Source of the DNA: Dioscorea cayenensis subsp. rotundata
Taxonomy: Eukaryota; Streptophyta; Magnoliopsida; Dioscoreales; Dioscoreaceae
Length of the DNA stretch: 64,000 bases
Direction of reading: 5' to 3'
NCBI RefSeq assembly: GCF_009730915.1
Contig: NC_052479.1
Coordinates: forward strand, 30,815,610-30,879,609
Program-made: the position numbers and the translations under genes
Shown here: in pieces, positions 42,206 to 53,790 of the stretch
Numbering within the stretch: position 1 is the stretch's first letter
Layout: every line of letters starts with the position of its first letter
The notes under the pieces: model-generated
Databases searched by the model: none
What the model was told of the DNA's origin: nothing
The model's input: only the letters and a program-made list of their open reading frames with translations

Positions 42206-44872
42206 TGTCACGCCCCAACCCCACTGTCGGGCCCGTAGACAGATCGGCCGCATCCACTGGGACTGGGTCCCACTGGGTGCCAGGCCTCAGATTTAACCTG
42301 GTCAGAGTCAACCCTAACAAGTAGAATATAAATAGTAACACAGAAGCACAAATAGGGTACTAGAAACTGAAATATCACAAGTACGGGCCTTAGCAGCCCT
42401 ACAGAACAGAAAGATGAACCCAACAGTTCTCAATACATAAATACGGTCATAATACAAGCCTTACACTCACAGAAAAGTGTACTACAGAGATACTGATAAC
42501 AGCGGAAAATACACTCCCAGACACCCCCGATCCTAGACTTGATCTTCTCCCTGCGAGAGCAGAGTTCACGAGTGTATGAGCCACAAGGGCCCGATGAGGG
42601 TCGCGAAACAACAGATAAAGCGGATATTGCGGAATACTATAACATACTTCATACGTAATACGAAAAACACCGAATACGTAAATAATCCGAAAAATGACGA
42701 AAACACGCAGATTCGATCATGTACATCTCCACGGCTAATAGAAATCGGCAAAGACGAGTCGGATCATCGATCGTGAAGTCGGGGACGAACGAAACGTAAC
42801 ATCAACGGACGAGCTCGGATCTTCGACCTGCATCGGGGGTAGCGCTACTACTGGAACACATGTGCACATGGCTAGGGACTTACTCCTCCTAGTCGGGCGA
42901 GCCGAGAATGGAGATGTACTAAAAACCCAGCAAATACTGAAGTCAGGCAGGAGAAAAATCTTGAATAAATAGAACAATTAAATAAATAAATAAAAACAAT
43001 AAATAAATAGATGGCAAGTAAGTAAATAAATAATTAAATAAACTTACAAAAAATTGGTGAAATAACTTAAATACAAAAATAATTATCGAAAATCACGAAT
43101 TTGCGGGTGCGAGAGCCTACCTGGCTCCAAGCTACAGAGTTAGGTCCACCCAGTCCCGCGAACTAGGGCTCGCTACCAAAATCTAACCAACAAAAGCTAT
43201 ACTTAGAATTTAGCCTTGGGTCGGGCCTATCTACAACTAAGGCCCGAAGAAAGAATTTACAATTATTGCAAGACAAGACAAACACAGTCAAACACCTATG
43301 TCTATAAATAATAACCTGATATGCGTAGTTCAAGGGTGGCAATTAAAATCCCAACTATCAAAAATACAACATATATGACTATGTAAATATTCACATAAAT
43401 GAGATGATTAATCATGCTTCTAGAAGCCACAAACAAGTGCACTGGAACCTACAGTGGAAGATAATTAAGCAAATAGAAATTCGGAAACATGCTTACAAGT
43501 GCTTGTAAAAAAACTAGGTTTAGATGACAAGTTAATACCAACAATGGCCTATAACATAGCACTTAGGGTCTAGAAGGTCTTAGAGGATTAAATAATACAA
43601 ATCAAAGTCTCATGCAAAAACCAACCTCACATAATGACCAGCTTTTAAACACCATTAAAGTTAAATTAAGGACATCCTATCAATGAATAAATTAACACAA
43701 ATCCAAACAAACCCCAAGTTTAGACACAAAAATTCCAAATAAACTAAAGCATCAGGCTGCTACCATCACAATTAAATACATAACAAAACTAATGAACTAT
43801 TAAGATAAGATTACAAGAAGTCAAGCTTAAACCAAGGTGTGAATAAAATCAGCAACCTGAATCTAATGGCTGCACACTCAAAGCTCCAAATTACAAGCAT
43901 GAAAGATGTCCTTAAAAAAAATAGCTAAGCAAGGATCTAACAACAACAACCAAGGTTTACACTCACTTACAACATTAACAAAGCTAAAACAAGGATTTAG
44001 AAGACACGTGAACAGTAACCCGAGAACTCAACTTAGTTTGCAGCTTAACACCACCACATGCTTACAACCCTCTACTAAATTAAGGGGGGTTTAAAACTAA
44101 CAAAACAATAAAACAGTCAAGCTTTTTAATAGAATAAAATCATCACAAGGTTAAGGTCCCATGTAATACCATTTACACATACAAGATACAAATAAACACA
44201 TACCCTCACAAAGCATGATTATCAAATGAAACCCTCCAAAGTTTAAGCATGTTACAAAAAGATTAACCAAACTGAACACAAACAACAACAGTTAAGCTTC
44301 AAGGATGCAAGAACTAAGCTTTAAGCTTACAAGAATTCAAACAAGATTAGTATTCTTCTAAACAAAAAGGTTAGGGTGCAGGCCACAACAAGGCATGGAA
44401 GCAACACAACAACCCACAAGAACACTCACAAACCAAGCATAGAAGGGGGATCTAACAAGAAGCTTCAACCACAAACACCCTAGATGCTAACCTGAAGCTT
44501 GATGAAGAAAGAAACGGTGAATCTTCAGCCTCCTTCGCCGCTGCCGAACCCAAGCAATGCGACTCCGAGCTCCTCCTCACGGCTGGCTTCTTCAGTCCGA
44601 AGTTCAAAGGAAGCTTGCCACCTCTTCAGTCCGAACTCAAAGAAAGGCTGCTAATTAGAGGAAGAAGGAGAAGAAGATAAGGAAGAGGAAGAGTGCCTCT
44701 CTCACCAACCTTGACAAGACCGAAGCTTCACGGGGAGAAGGAGCCAGCTGGGTGAGAATCCAGTTTGCAGAGCAACAGTGTCAGGAATCCCCATAACTAG
44801 TCAAACAGTCAAAGGGAAGTGGGAATGTCTCTGGTCAACCTGGTCAACATGACCAAGGTTGCGAACATTACA
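42206..44872 (-). repeat. Right LTR of the Gypsy element
   Basis: About 2,667 bp, collinear with the left LTR. It is the 5' LTR in element orientation and next to the tRNA-Met primer site. A 62-codon plus-strand frame at 43906-44094 is identical to one in the left LTR (36352-36540); it reflects LTR identity, not a gene. Confidence 0.95.
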
Positions 44873-45083
44873 CATATGATCCTTCGCGTTCAATGTTGAG
44901 TGCCTCCTGTGGCTCATTCTTTTTGTCCGCTGAAGGCAATCCCATCTTGTAAATTAGATGGGTGTGTGTTTTCCTCCCTGACTCGTGCTTTAGAATACGG
45001 TACACGCCTTCTCCAGCTGCTCTTGAAGCAGGTTTGTGCCTCTGTCCTCGGGTGGCCGTCTCATATTCCTCTGCGTGATTGAA

Positions 45084-45119
<36 letters not shown>

Positions 45120-45804
45120 GGTAAGCATGCCGCGCAAAAGAGCAACTAAAATATACGATCGACTACCGATCGATCAAGTATATATATATATATATATATA
45201 CCTCCTTTCAAAGATGTCTTGATGTCTTTAACGTCAGTAGTGATCAGCTCAACATAACCCCAGTATGGTGTGCTTCTCTGGCTTGGATCTGGTAAACTCT
45301 TCTTCCCCATTACTATGAGTCTGAGCAATGCCTGCTTCTCTATATTCACCTGTTGATAAATTTATCAACCTCAATCTTTTCATTTTGCATGCAGATGGAT
45401 GTATTTAATTTATATATGTACCTCAGTGGTGCCATGGCCACCTTGGTTTTGGTCTTGGTCTTGGTTGCTTGAGTATTGTTTGCTAGCTTTCATCTGACCT
45501 TCTTTACCGGAATCCGAAGCTTGTTTGATCTCCACTTGCTTCTCGCCAGACTCAGGGCGCAGCACAATGTACAACCTCTGAACGTCATTCGGACCGTGTG
45601 CTTCCTCCTTGTTAACCTTTACTCTGTAGAAGAAGAAAATCTCTCCTCTCTCCTGCACCAATATATATATATATATATATATATTTTCATAGTTTGGTTT
45701 CAATGAATTCGATCAATTCAAGCTAACAAGTAATAATTAACCTGAATGTCCACTTTTGGATCTTCTCTGGTCTTAACCTCCTCACCCTGCCGGGCCTGCC
45801 CCAT

Positions 45805-46142
45805 CACCCATGTCGAACAGAGCATTTCAAAAACGCAAGATAAATAATTTAAAATCTCTTCAGTGCTTTTTATAAACTTTAATAGATTTATGTCGTGGCC
45901 ATAGGATCTGACAAATGGCAGGACATGGGGGTTGATCATGGATACGTGTCATTACGAAACAAAACCATTCTTCTTTTCTGCCACCTCCTGCACTGCATCT
46001 ATATATGTGCCAGGTGCAAGCACGCCACTCGCACTGATCACCGATAAATTGCAGGTGCTACTGTACGTTATTGCTCATCATCAATCCAATTCCCACGGTT
46101 TTTTTTTTTCTTTCGTCTTTGATGCTTTGATTATCATATATA
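45805..46142. other. Upstream region of the interrupted gene
   Basis: Should contain the promoter of the interrupted minus-strand gene. No clear TATA box beyond short A+T runs. An alternative upstream ATG at 45939 would add 45 residues without family resemblance, so I prefer 45804. Confidence 0.4.
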
Positions 46143-46362
46143 AACCATTGGATAGTCCAATGGTATGACATCAAAGTGTAAGGGGGAGGTCATGGGTTCA
46201 AATCTCTCCCCACAGTGATCGTTTCTCCATATCTGTTCATACACTATTCATCCGAATTTTTTTATATTATACGTATATTAGTACATCCCAGGGTCTAATC
46301 TTTGCTTTAGATCTTTTTTTATATTCATAAAAAAAGTGACATTGTCGTCTATTATTCAAAAA
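46143..46362 (+). mobile_element. tRNA-derived SINE with 13-bp target duplications
   Basis: A pol III A box TAGTCCAATGG (46153-46163, a full match to TRGYNNARNGG) and B box GGTTCAAATCT (46195-46205) stand 31 bases apart, as in tRNA-derived SINEs. The 220-bp body is flanked by ATTATCATATATA at 46130-46142 and 46363-46375. The tail is T- and A-rich rather than a long poly(A). The right duplication runs into an (AT)n tract, so a few of the 13 bases could match by chance. Family unknown. Confidence 0.75.
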
Positions 46363-46375
46363 ATTATCATATATA

Positions 46376-47279
46376 TATATATATATATTCAACAGTGAAC
46401 CAGATCACTTCATGACTTCAGTCAACGATTCAATTAATGCACTACTATAAAGTATAAAGTTTCACCTCTAATTAGCAGACCTGGGAGACATAGTGTTTTG
46501 ATTTGTACAATTAATTAGTTAATTTGCCTGGTGATATAATACTTCTCTTTCAACGTACTAAAATTATTTAGTCTGGCAAAATGACAACTTATTCTTAGGT
46601 TAATACATTTTCATTGTTTAATTTCTTCTGTTTGCTTTAAATTTAAACTCTAAAATGATATTTAAATAGTTTTTAAAAGGTTATATAATATAACTTATAT
46701 AAATTTGGGTGAAGATATGAAGTATTTGTGTTGTGAAATAATGGTTAATTTTGGACTTATATAATGATTTACAGATCAAATCGTCAGGTCATACGTACCT
46801 ATGATCCCTATATGATAATCAAATTGTTACATGAGCATTAGTTTAAAATTTACATATGGAAACAGAGTATACTTTTATGCTTATGGCCCGGGTTCATCCT
46901 ATCTGTTATTTCTTAGATCATAAAGTAAGAACCAAAATGTTATATTGAACAGTACTGCATGTGCATGTATAGATGGTGCCAGAAAGTGATGTTTAACAAA
47001 GGGACAAAGGGACTTTCGCTTCCTAGCAAAATGAAGTGAGATTAATGGGGTACAAGGTCAACAACAAGCATTAATATATGGCCACCGCTCCAACAGAGCA
47101 GCAGCATGCCAAGCCTGCAAAAGAACAATAACAAAATCAGAAGAGAAGCTAAAAGTTTCTTAATTTCTCTGCCAAATGTCGATCAGCTAGCGTATATTAA
47201 TTATTCGAACACGACTAGTACGTTTACCAGTTGATGAGTACGTGTATATATAAATTTAGTTATAGATCATGCTGGGCTT
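46376..47279. other. A+T-rich spacer
   Basis: No gene seen. An (AT)n tract starts it, and its right end should hold the 3' UTR of the USP-kinase gene. Nothing else is supported. Confidence 0.4.
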
Positions 47280-50200
47280 TCATCGTCCAATTGCTGATGA
47301 AATGCTTGGTCGACTTCTGGAGCTATCATATCCAGATCGTAGCAGCGGACTGCTGATGGAATCCTGAAAGATCCATATATATATATATATATATATATGG
47401 ATGTATCCATATATTGTAAATTTGTCAATTATTAGATCTGATACACACGTACGTACGTACGTACACAATGATGAGTGAGTGTCTGTGATAGACTTAACAT
47501 TACCTGCATTGAAACTTGGCTTTGCACCGGCGGCGATGTGCTAATGTTGGGGGAGCTTGTGGGCATAGCATGGAGCATATTCATGTTGGCCTCGGCAAGA
47601 TTGCGTAGCTTGTCGAGCTCGGGCAAGACAACGTTGGCGAGGTCAGGGCGGTCCTTGCGTCGCAGTTCAGCGCACTTGAGAGCAAGTTTGCAGAGGTTCA
47701 TAGCCTCGTCAACGGGCCAGTCCTTCACTGTAGGGTCGAGCATCTCCTCGAAGGTGCCCTTCTCAATGGCCCTATCCACGTAATGCGTCAGGCCCATGGG
47801 TGACTTGGCTGTCACGATCTGTAGCAGCATCACGCCCAGTGAGTAAATGTCAGACTTGATCCCCAGCATGCCCGTTTGCTGGTACTCTGGATCGATGTAA
47901 CAGAAGGTGCCAGCGGTAGACGTCATCCGGTATTGTGTGACCGAGTTGGCGACGGAAGGAGGGACCAGTCTCGCCAGCCCCACGTCGCTGATCTTGCTCA
48001 CGTAGTTCCTGTCGAGCAGGATGTTGGCAGGTTTCAGGTCCCGGTGAACCAGAGGCTCTGGTTTTGTCTGGTGGAGAAACAAGAGTCCGGTGCCGATCTC
48101 AGCGGCGATGCGGAACCTATGCTGCCATGGTATGGGAGGTGTCCCTCCCCGCCTGAAGAGCCGGTCCTCTAGACTCCCATTGGCCATGTACTCGTACACA
48201 AGGCAGCCGAATTCGGGGCATGCTCCCAGTAGCAGCACCATGTTGGGATGCCTTATGCAACTCAAGATCTCAACCTCTTGCTGGAACTGTGACCTCCCCT
48301 GAGCCGCATCCGGCCGGAGAACCTTGACGGCGACTGGAGTGTGATCCAGGTTGCATTTGTAGACAGGGCCATAGCCACCCTCGCCGATCTTGCGATCTTC
48401 AGAGAAGTTCTCCGTGGCTGCTTCGATCTCTTCGATGGTGTATTTCCTGTACCTGATGTCCGTATTTGAGAGTGCGTTCATTGCTCTTTGTCGCTCGTCA
48501 GCCTCCTGTTGGGCTTTCCTCTCGGCTACAATTCTTTTCTGAGCTTCTAGCTGTGCGATCCTCTGTGATGCCTCGGCCGCTTCAATGGCTGCTTTGCACT
48601 TGACCCTCTCCTTTTCAGCCAATGACAATGCTACTTCCTCGGCTACCCGAGCTTCTTCTAGTCTCTGCTCTTCTTCCTTCTTCAATCGCTGGAGCTCCAT
48701 TGCCTTTTGCTTGGCCGTCAGCGCTTCTTTGCAGGCAGTGCTGTACATATCCATGGTCTGCTTTAGTTCAAGTCTCAGCCTCTTCATCTCTGCTTCTATA
48801 TCTTCCTACATGCATCCATCATTCATTCATTCATTTATTGTAAAACAAACAAACAAGCTTGTATATATGATGATGATGATGATGATGATCATATCTCAAG
48901 ACATTCATTATATTCATTCTGATCACTAATTAATTACCATAGATTGGGTGGGAGAGTTATCATGGGAAATGGAGGAAAAATCATTCCCACTAGAGAAGCT
49001 ATCCATGAAGCGATTTCTAACATCAGTCATATTAAAGCCTTCTGATACATTGGACAACCTTCCTGGAAACAAACGATCAACGCTGGATCTGCCATCGCTG
49101 CTGCTCACGAATGATATGTCGCTCTCTGTAATTGAGAACTCTCCTGATGATCTTGAGCTGCTTGACTGCACTCCCCTGCTGAATGGTGACCTCGTCCTGC
49201 ATGCCCTCACCACATTACGTACAACAAGACTTGCTACTTTGTTAATTAATACTCTTTTTAACTAAGGATCAAATTAACAAAAAGTAAGAATTAATTTAAT
49301 TTTGAGTCTTCTATATATATATATATAGATCTTCACCTATTTCTTCCCTCCCTCTCTTCAGTCAAGTTCCTGCTTTGATCAAGAGCAACATTGGCTGGGT
49401 TGATCACAAAATTCACAATGAGTGTGAAATATATAAAATTTTAATTTTAAAGTAATAATATTATATTTATTGAACGCGAAACAAGGAAACCACCTCGGGA
49501 GCGGGGTTGAGGAACGATGTCTGACTTGACGCTTGTTGGTGGCCTCTGCGGCTGCGGAGATGGTGCTGCACGGGAAGTGATGTTTGGAGCTGGACGGATG
49601 GCATTGCGCGTAGACGACAACTTCCCTTTGGAAACCACATATACGCTGCAGAAATCAGGCACGCTCTTGGAAATATTGGCTGGCAGGTCCGTGCTCTTGA
49701 ATCTTGATTTATTTAATTTAATTTAATTTATTTTATTATACACAAAATTAAAAAAAAAAAATCAAAGTTATTAACAACAAGTAAGAGATCATGTCATGTA
49801 TGTATATATAGAATGGAATGGAAAGGAAGCATGAATGGATGACGTACCTGACAAATCCACCGCGGGAGGTTGCACCGATGACGAGCTTCTCAATGGCGTG
49901 ATGTGCTACAAACTCAGCAATGGCCTTGACCACGTCCGTGTCCTCCAGCACTACATCCTTGCACTGCACATCCTTTCTTGTGCAGAAGCAGCGAAAGGGA
50001 AGAAACAATTCTTTAGCCACGGTTGCTACTGCATCTTCTTGATCTGCATTTTTAAATTGATTAGTTTACAATTTGAGATAACAATACATACATACATATA
50101 TAAAGGATTATTTATACTTTGGGCTTAATTTGCTTTTGACATGGATGAGGGTGATGGTTTGACCAGACTTGCAAAGATTGTCAACTGCCCATTTGAGGGC

Positions 50201-50458
50201 GTTTGCACTGTTTTTATCCTTGTCCACGGCCACTGCTATGGATAATAACCCTGATTGTACCACCATTCTATATATAAGATGCGTGTATATATATATATAT
50301 ATATATGTTATCTGATATCCTTAGCTTTAGTATCAATGAAGCAGGCCTGATCAAAGAGTTAAGCTCAATCACCAGAAATCCTCCATCTCAATCTCCTTCC
50401 TCTCCTCCTCTCTATCTCTATCTCTGTCTCTGTCTCTCAAGAAGCCAATTCAAGAGAT

Positions 50459-50491
<33 letters not shown>

Positions 50492-51105
50492 TGAGGATTG
50501 AATTGCAAGTGGTATTAGATTCTTATTTGTGGGTGATTGTGATTGGAGAAATACGTGCACGAGGAGGAGGAAGAGTTTTAATATGGTTATTATTTATTTT
50601 TTTTATTCACTGAATCACTATTTTTAATGCGTGCTTCTCTGTGGCCCAAGCAATTAATCAGAGGCAATGAGGCCAACATTTTTTCCAACAGAAAACAACT
50701 ACATATATACAACCTCATGGCTCAGCCTTACAATTAATTTAACTCAACATTCAACCTCCCCTGTTCTTACATTCTCTACTATTCATTCATCTTCATTTGC
50801 ATTTGGTTCTTCACACCGTCTAAACCGTTTTTAAGGATAAATAATAATAATATGAATATTATTATTTCTACCTTAATAATTAAAGAACATGAAAAAAAAA
50901 AAAAAATTAATGAAAAAGGAATGGAGAGATGAATTAATTACTTACTTGAGATGGGCTTGGTGAGAACATGCAACAAAGTGACTGTCTGACCCCTTCTGAG
51001 AAGGTTATCCACAGCCCATTTTAGAGCATTCTGGCTGTTCTTGTCTTTATCAATGGCCACTGCCACATGGTAGTGGTTACCATAAACTTCATCTCTCGGA
51101 AGCAT
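47280..51105 (-). CDS. USP domain-coiled coil-protein kinase (RLCK IX / PUB-like without U-box)
   Basis: Exons 51105-50946, 50043-49848, 49702-49494, 49394-49337, 49196-48938, 48805-47504 and 47363-47280 join in phase to 755 residues. A universal stress protein-like domain (about residues 12-140: HVAVAIDKDKNSQNALKWAV, KLVIGATSRGG) leads to a Ser/Pro-rich linker, a coiled coil (about 295-405, LRLELKQTMDMYSTACKEAL onward) and a kinase domain (about 415-690: IGEGGYGPVYK, AVKVL, HRDLKPANILL, SDVGLARL, STAGTFCYIDPEYQQTG, SDIYSLGVMLLQ). DVG instead of DFG is usual in this family. The protein ends SSAIGR with no U-box, so it resembles RLCK IX rather than an E3 ligase. Substrates are unknown; a cytoplasmic signalling role is likely. 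The exon 3 acceptor (ATCAAG) is weak. A second first-exon-like copy lies in intron 1. Confidence 0.9.
50132..50266 (-). pseudogene. Duplicate first exon of the USP-kinase gene
   Basis: The minus-strand frame from the ATG at 50266 reads MVVQSGLLSIAVAVDKDKNS and NALKWAVDNLCKSGQT, homologous to the 51105-50946 exon. It is followed by a possible donor GTATAA at the matching place, but that donor would leave phase 2 while exon 2 needs phase 1. A GC donor a few codons earlier would fit phase 1 but is weak. So this copy is either a dead duplicate or an alternative first exon with unusual splicing. It has its own GA-rich stretch upstream (50463-50491). Confidence 0.6.
50282..50930. other. Intron 1 DNA with (AT)n and (GA)n runs
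   Basis: Lies between the two first-exon copies. Contains (AT)n at about 50288-50307, CTCTAT/CTCTGT repeats at about 50400-50440 and (GA)n at 50463-50491, matching the GA-rich leader upstream of the outer exon (51213-51240). It may include a duplicated promoter for the inner exon. Confidence 0.45.
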
Positions 51106-51492
51106 CTCTTTTTTTCCTTCTCTTTTCCTCAGATGTCTATCCCTTTTTCTTTTCCCTTCTCTTTCCTCCTCTCTTCTCTCCAACTCTGATAGAGATTCAG
51201 ATGATGGAGAGAAGAGAGAGAGAGAGAGAGTGGAGCCGAGAGAGGAGAGATGAAAAGAGGGTTTGCCTATTCTAATTAGGAGGATCCGAGGATGTAGCGC
51301 CTTCTTTGTAGGACCTGTCATATTTTCCCAAAAATTAACCAGCAACTACTATTTTTTTGAATGTAAATGTTCTAATCTCATTGACTATGTCAAACAATTC
51401 TACATACAAGTCAGCCTTACTCATGTGCACTTTATATTGATATATGTGTACATTAATTCAAGAATCACATATATAATAATTCATTCATTCAT

Positions 51493-52964
51493 TCATTCAA
51501 TTAATTCGATAGTTTTTGGTAAATTACGTGTGTTCTCTTCCGCACAAGCTGGATGAAGGTCAAAGTCACACTGATAACAAGAGAAGACACAATTCCTTCC
51601 TCTTTGTCCACACCCATCACAAACATAAGCCACGGCCATGTCCAGCTTCAGTACATGCTCATGTCTCCAATCCTTCATCTCAGGTACCAGGCCTTCTCTC
51701 TCTTTTCTTATGCCCATCTCCAACTCTGCAATTCTGGTTGCAGTGAAAGGGAACGTCATGGCTCCATAACAAGTGACTGCAGCTCTTCCATCAGTGCTGA
51801 CCACCTTACCATCAGGTCCTAGAATGATCAGGCTTGGTATCTTTTTCACTTGATAGATCCTACTGAGATCATGTCTGCTTCTCTCATGGTATGGCACTGC
51901 TAACCATGCCATCTCACTCCTGCTCTTCTTGTATCCATCTTCATCCTTATCACTAGATATGAAAACAATCTCAAATTTTGCTTGCCTACTAGCCATGAGC
52001 TCATTGTATGCCTCCATGAGGTGAATGCTTGTGAATTCACGGCATGGTGGACACCAGTGAGCTCCAAAGTAGAGGCCAATGGTCTTTCCAACAAGATCAC
52101 TGATAGGCACCTGTATATATATATATATATGCATGCATGTTCATACCTTTAATTATAGATCAAGTATATATATATATATATATAATAAATTTAATTAATA
52201 GCAATTGTAAATAAATTAGATAACCTTTGAGTCATCTTTGGAGATGAGATAATTCCTGACTTTAGAACCTAACAGGTCTTGCACCCTCCCTTCTTCACGC
52301 TTGCTCTTGTCCATGGCTATTAACTGATCAATTGATCTTGTCTTGACATTATGATCAAAAGGGAAGGCATCCACACCATAGTCCTTGATCAGCTGCACCA
52401 CATCTTCTTCGCTATCTGTTGCTGTTGCTATTGTTGTTGTTGTTGTTTTAGACAAAGGAACGAGTGAAGGGATCTGCTTTATGTGGTACCAGCTGCAAAG
52501 CCATCTCCGGGCATGGGTGTTCATGAAAGGAATTGCAAGCCAAGGCATGTGTTTAAAATTGTCCATGAAAGCAGATTCATCTCTATCAAATGACACAAAG
52601 ATGATCTCCATCTGTTTGTTGAGGTTGTTGTAAAGTTGCAGTAGATGAGGCATGAAGTTCCTGCAGGGCTTGCTCCAGTTTGCTGAGAAGAAGAGCCATA
52701 CCGTCTTTCCTTCAATACATGACAGTGCCGGCACCTGTTTGATATGATACATGAATCATTTATTTATGATTGATATATATATCGGAATAACATGACTATA
52801 TATGAGATCATATATGCATGAAAATTCATAAATTATATATAATACGGATCGATGATCATGATCACCTTGTTTTCACCACAGAGGAGGAACTCTATACCCT
52901 GAGATTGCAGAGCTGATGTATGATCATGATGATGATCATCATCATTATTGTTGTTGCTGGCCAT
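51493..52964 (-). CDS. Nucleoredoxin-like protein with degenerate first active site
   Basis: Exons 52964-52866, 52734-52225 and 52110-51493 join in phase to 408 residues. Nucleoredoxins are thioredoxin-fold disulfide reductases of cytosol and nucleus. Two thioredoxin-like domains are visible. The first (about residues 34-190) has FFSANWSKPCRNFMPHLLQL, where the family has WCxPC, so the first cysteine is serine. The second (about 204-345) has the full FGAHWCPPCREFTSIHLM. A DC1-type Cys/His finger closes the protein (about 355-400: VCDGCGQRGRNC, CYQCDFDLHPAC). The N-terminus is Asn/Asp/His-rich. Two thioredoxin domains make it shorter than three-domain NRX1 proteins. It is 388 bases upstream of the USP-kinase start on the same strand; plants do not use operons, so no link is implied. 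Confidence 0.93.
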
Positions 52965-53790
52965 CTATAACAAGATGTATTGTATTTTTGGTTTCTGCTA
53001 TGTACAAGCTATACCAAATCAAACCTGTCAATGTTACTATGTATGTGTCACAATAGGTAAGGAAAAAGAATCATTAGTCAACTTGCCCAAGGATCATTCC
53101 TGACATTATTCCTTTGCTAATTAGGAGAACAATTTGATTCCTTCAAGCAACCTTGCTTAATATGTGTACTGAGTGTAACTTTATATATTCCATTTCATGG
53201 TATCAGCTCAATGAGGTGGTCCTCTAATAGCAACAGGATTTATATGAAATGTGATACGTTTTTAAACAAAGACAACTTTCTTGTAAATTATGAAAGTTCT
53301 GTTTCTTGGCATATTTTCATATAAAAGTATCAATTTAAATATAGATACTTTAAGGAGAAATTGATTTGAAGACAACAATATTGCAGATTTGCTTGCCCCG
53401 CTTCTCACCCTCTATTGCCAGGGTCTCGATCGTCCATAATGGCTTGAAGAATTATGCGCTCAATACTATAGTCACTGGACTTCAACCTTTTTTTCTTAGT
53501 AAAAAAAAGAGATCCTGGGCCTTTTGTGCCTAGCCTGTTGATTGTTAATCTTGTTTGCAACCTATTGATTGTTCCAGATCGTTGTATTGTTTATCTTGTT
53601 TCAACATATTGATCTATTCCTCTTCTTGAGCTAGGCGTGCAAGAATTTTATCCAATTTTTCAGAGAGATCATCTAGAATGCTATCCAATATTTCATCCAT
53701 GATGTAAGTGAGGAGAGATATATCTCAATGAAAGCAAAAAAAAAAAAAGTAATGAATTACTGAAAAAAATGAGGAAATCAATGGAATAGT
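52965..53790. other. Nucleoredoxin promoter and probable LTR-element remains
   Basis: The left part should hold the nucleoredoxin promoter ((AT)n and CATCAT runs near the ATG). A TGGTATCAG word at 53198-53206 right after TTTCA resembles a plus-strand primer site but no matching LTR was found. From about 53400 to 53790 the sequence may be the leader of the old Copia copy described next. No host gene. Confidence 0.35.

Larger units (their letters stand above)
34638..44872 (-). mobile_element. Complete-structure Ty3/Gypsy chromovirus (Tekay/Del-like), fossil
   Basis: A 10.2-kb element with two long LTRs, TGTCAC and ATTACA termini and 5-bp target duplications CATAT (34633-34637 and 44873-44877). 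It lies on the minus strand. Parts in order: LTR, primer site complementary to initiator tRNA-Met (42197-42186), Gag with zinc knuckle (about 42066-41000), protease (DPGATHSFVS, about 40.7 kb), reverse transcriptase (about 40.3-39.6 kb), RNase H (about 39.3-38.9 kb), integrase (about 38.9-37.9 kb), chromodomain (about 37.6-37.4 kb), polypurine tract and LTR. The chromodomain and the long LTRs suggest the Tekay/Del clade. Gag-protease is open; the rest of pol is split over frames by roughly ten or more breaks, so it looks broken as assembled. The LTRs are very similar over most of their length, so insertion was recent, perhaps within the last one or two million years. Confidence 0.95.
34307..45804 (-). 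pseudogene. Conserved plant gene of unknown function, exon disrupted by a Gypsy insertion
   Basis: Exons 45804-45742, 45652-45422, 45349-45202 and 45070-44873 lead to the Gypsy element, and the coding sequence resumes in the same frame at 34632-34307, ending GTWD. Counting the CATAT target copy once, the pre-insertion protein was 321 residues. It has GEIFFFYRVKV, DVQRLYIVLRPESGEKQ, LRLIVMGKKSLPDPSQRS, YWGYVELITTDV, TATRGQRHKPASRAAGEG, HTHLIYKMGLP and, past the insertion, IKNPDQAAGH, AQLGHRRFAPADPPDLL and NYEGCELLLISASDD. I recall close relatives in other plants but no assigned function. With the element in place the frame stops just inside the LTR after EREGSYV (stop 44868-44870), giving 214 residues and losing about 107. 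The upstream exons are still open, so the loss is recent or the allele is segregating. Confidence 0.85.

Noticed and set aside
44868-45137. Separate small gene with an Ile-Tyr repeat N-terminus
   Set aside because: The Ile-Tyr run is an (AT)n tract in an intron; the coding part is exon 4 of the interrupted gene, which starts at 45070.
53198-53206. Plus-strand primer-binding site of another LTR element
   Set aside because: The word TGGTATCAG follows TTTCA, but no flanking LTR pair or polypurine tract was found.
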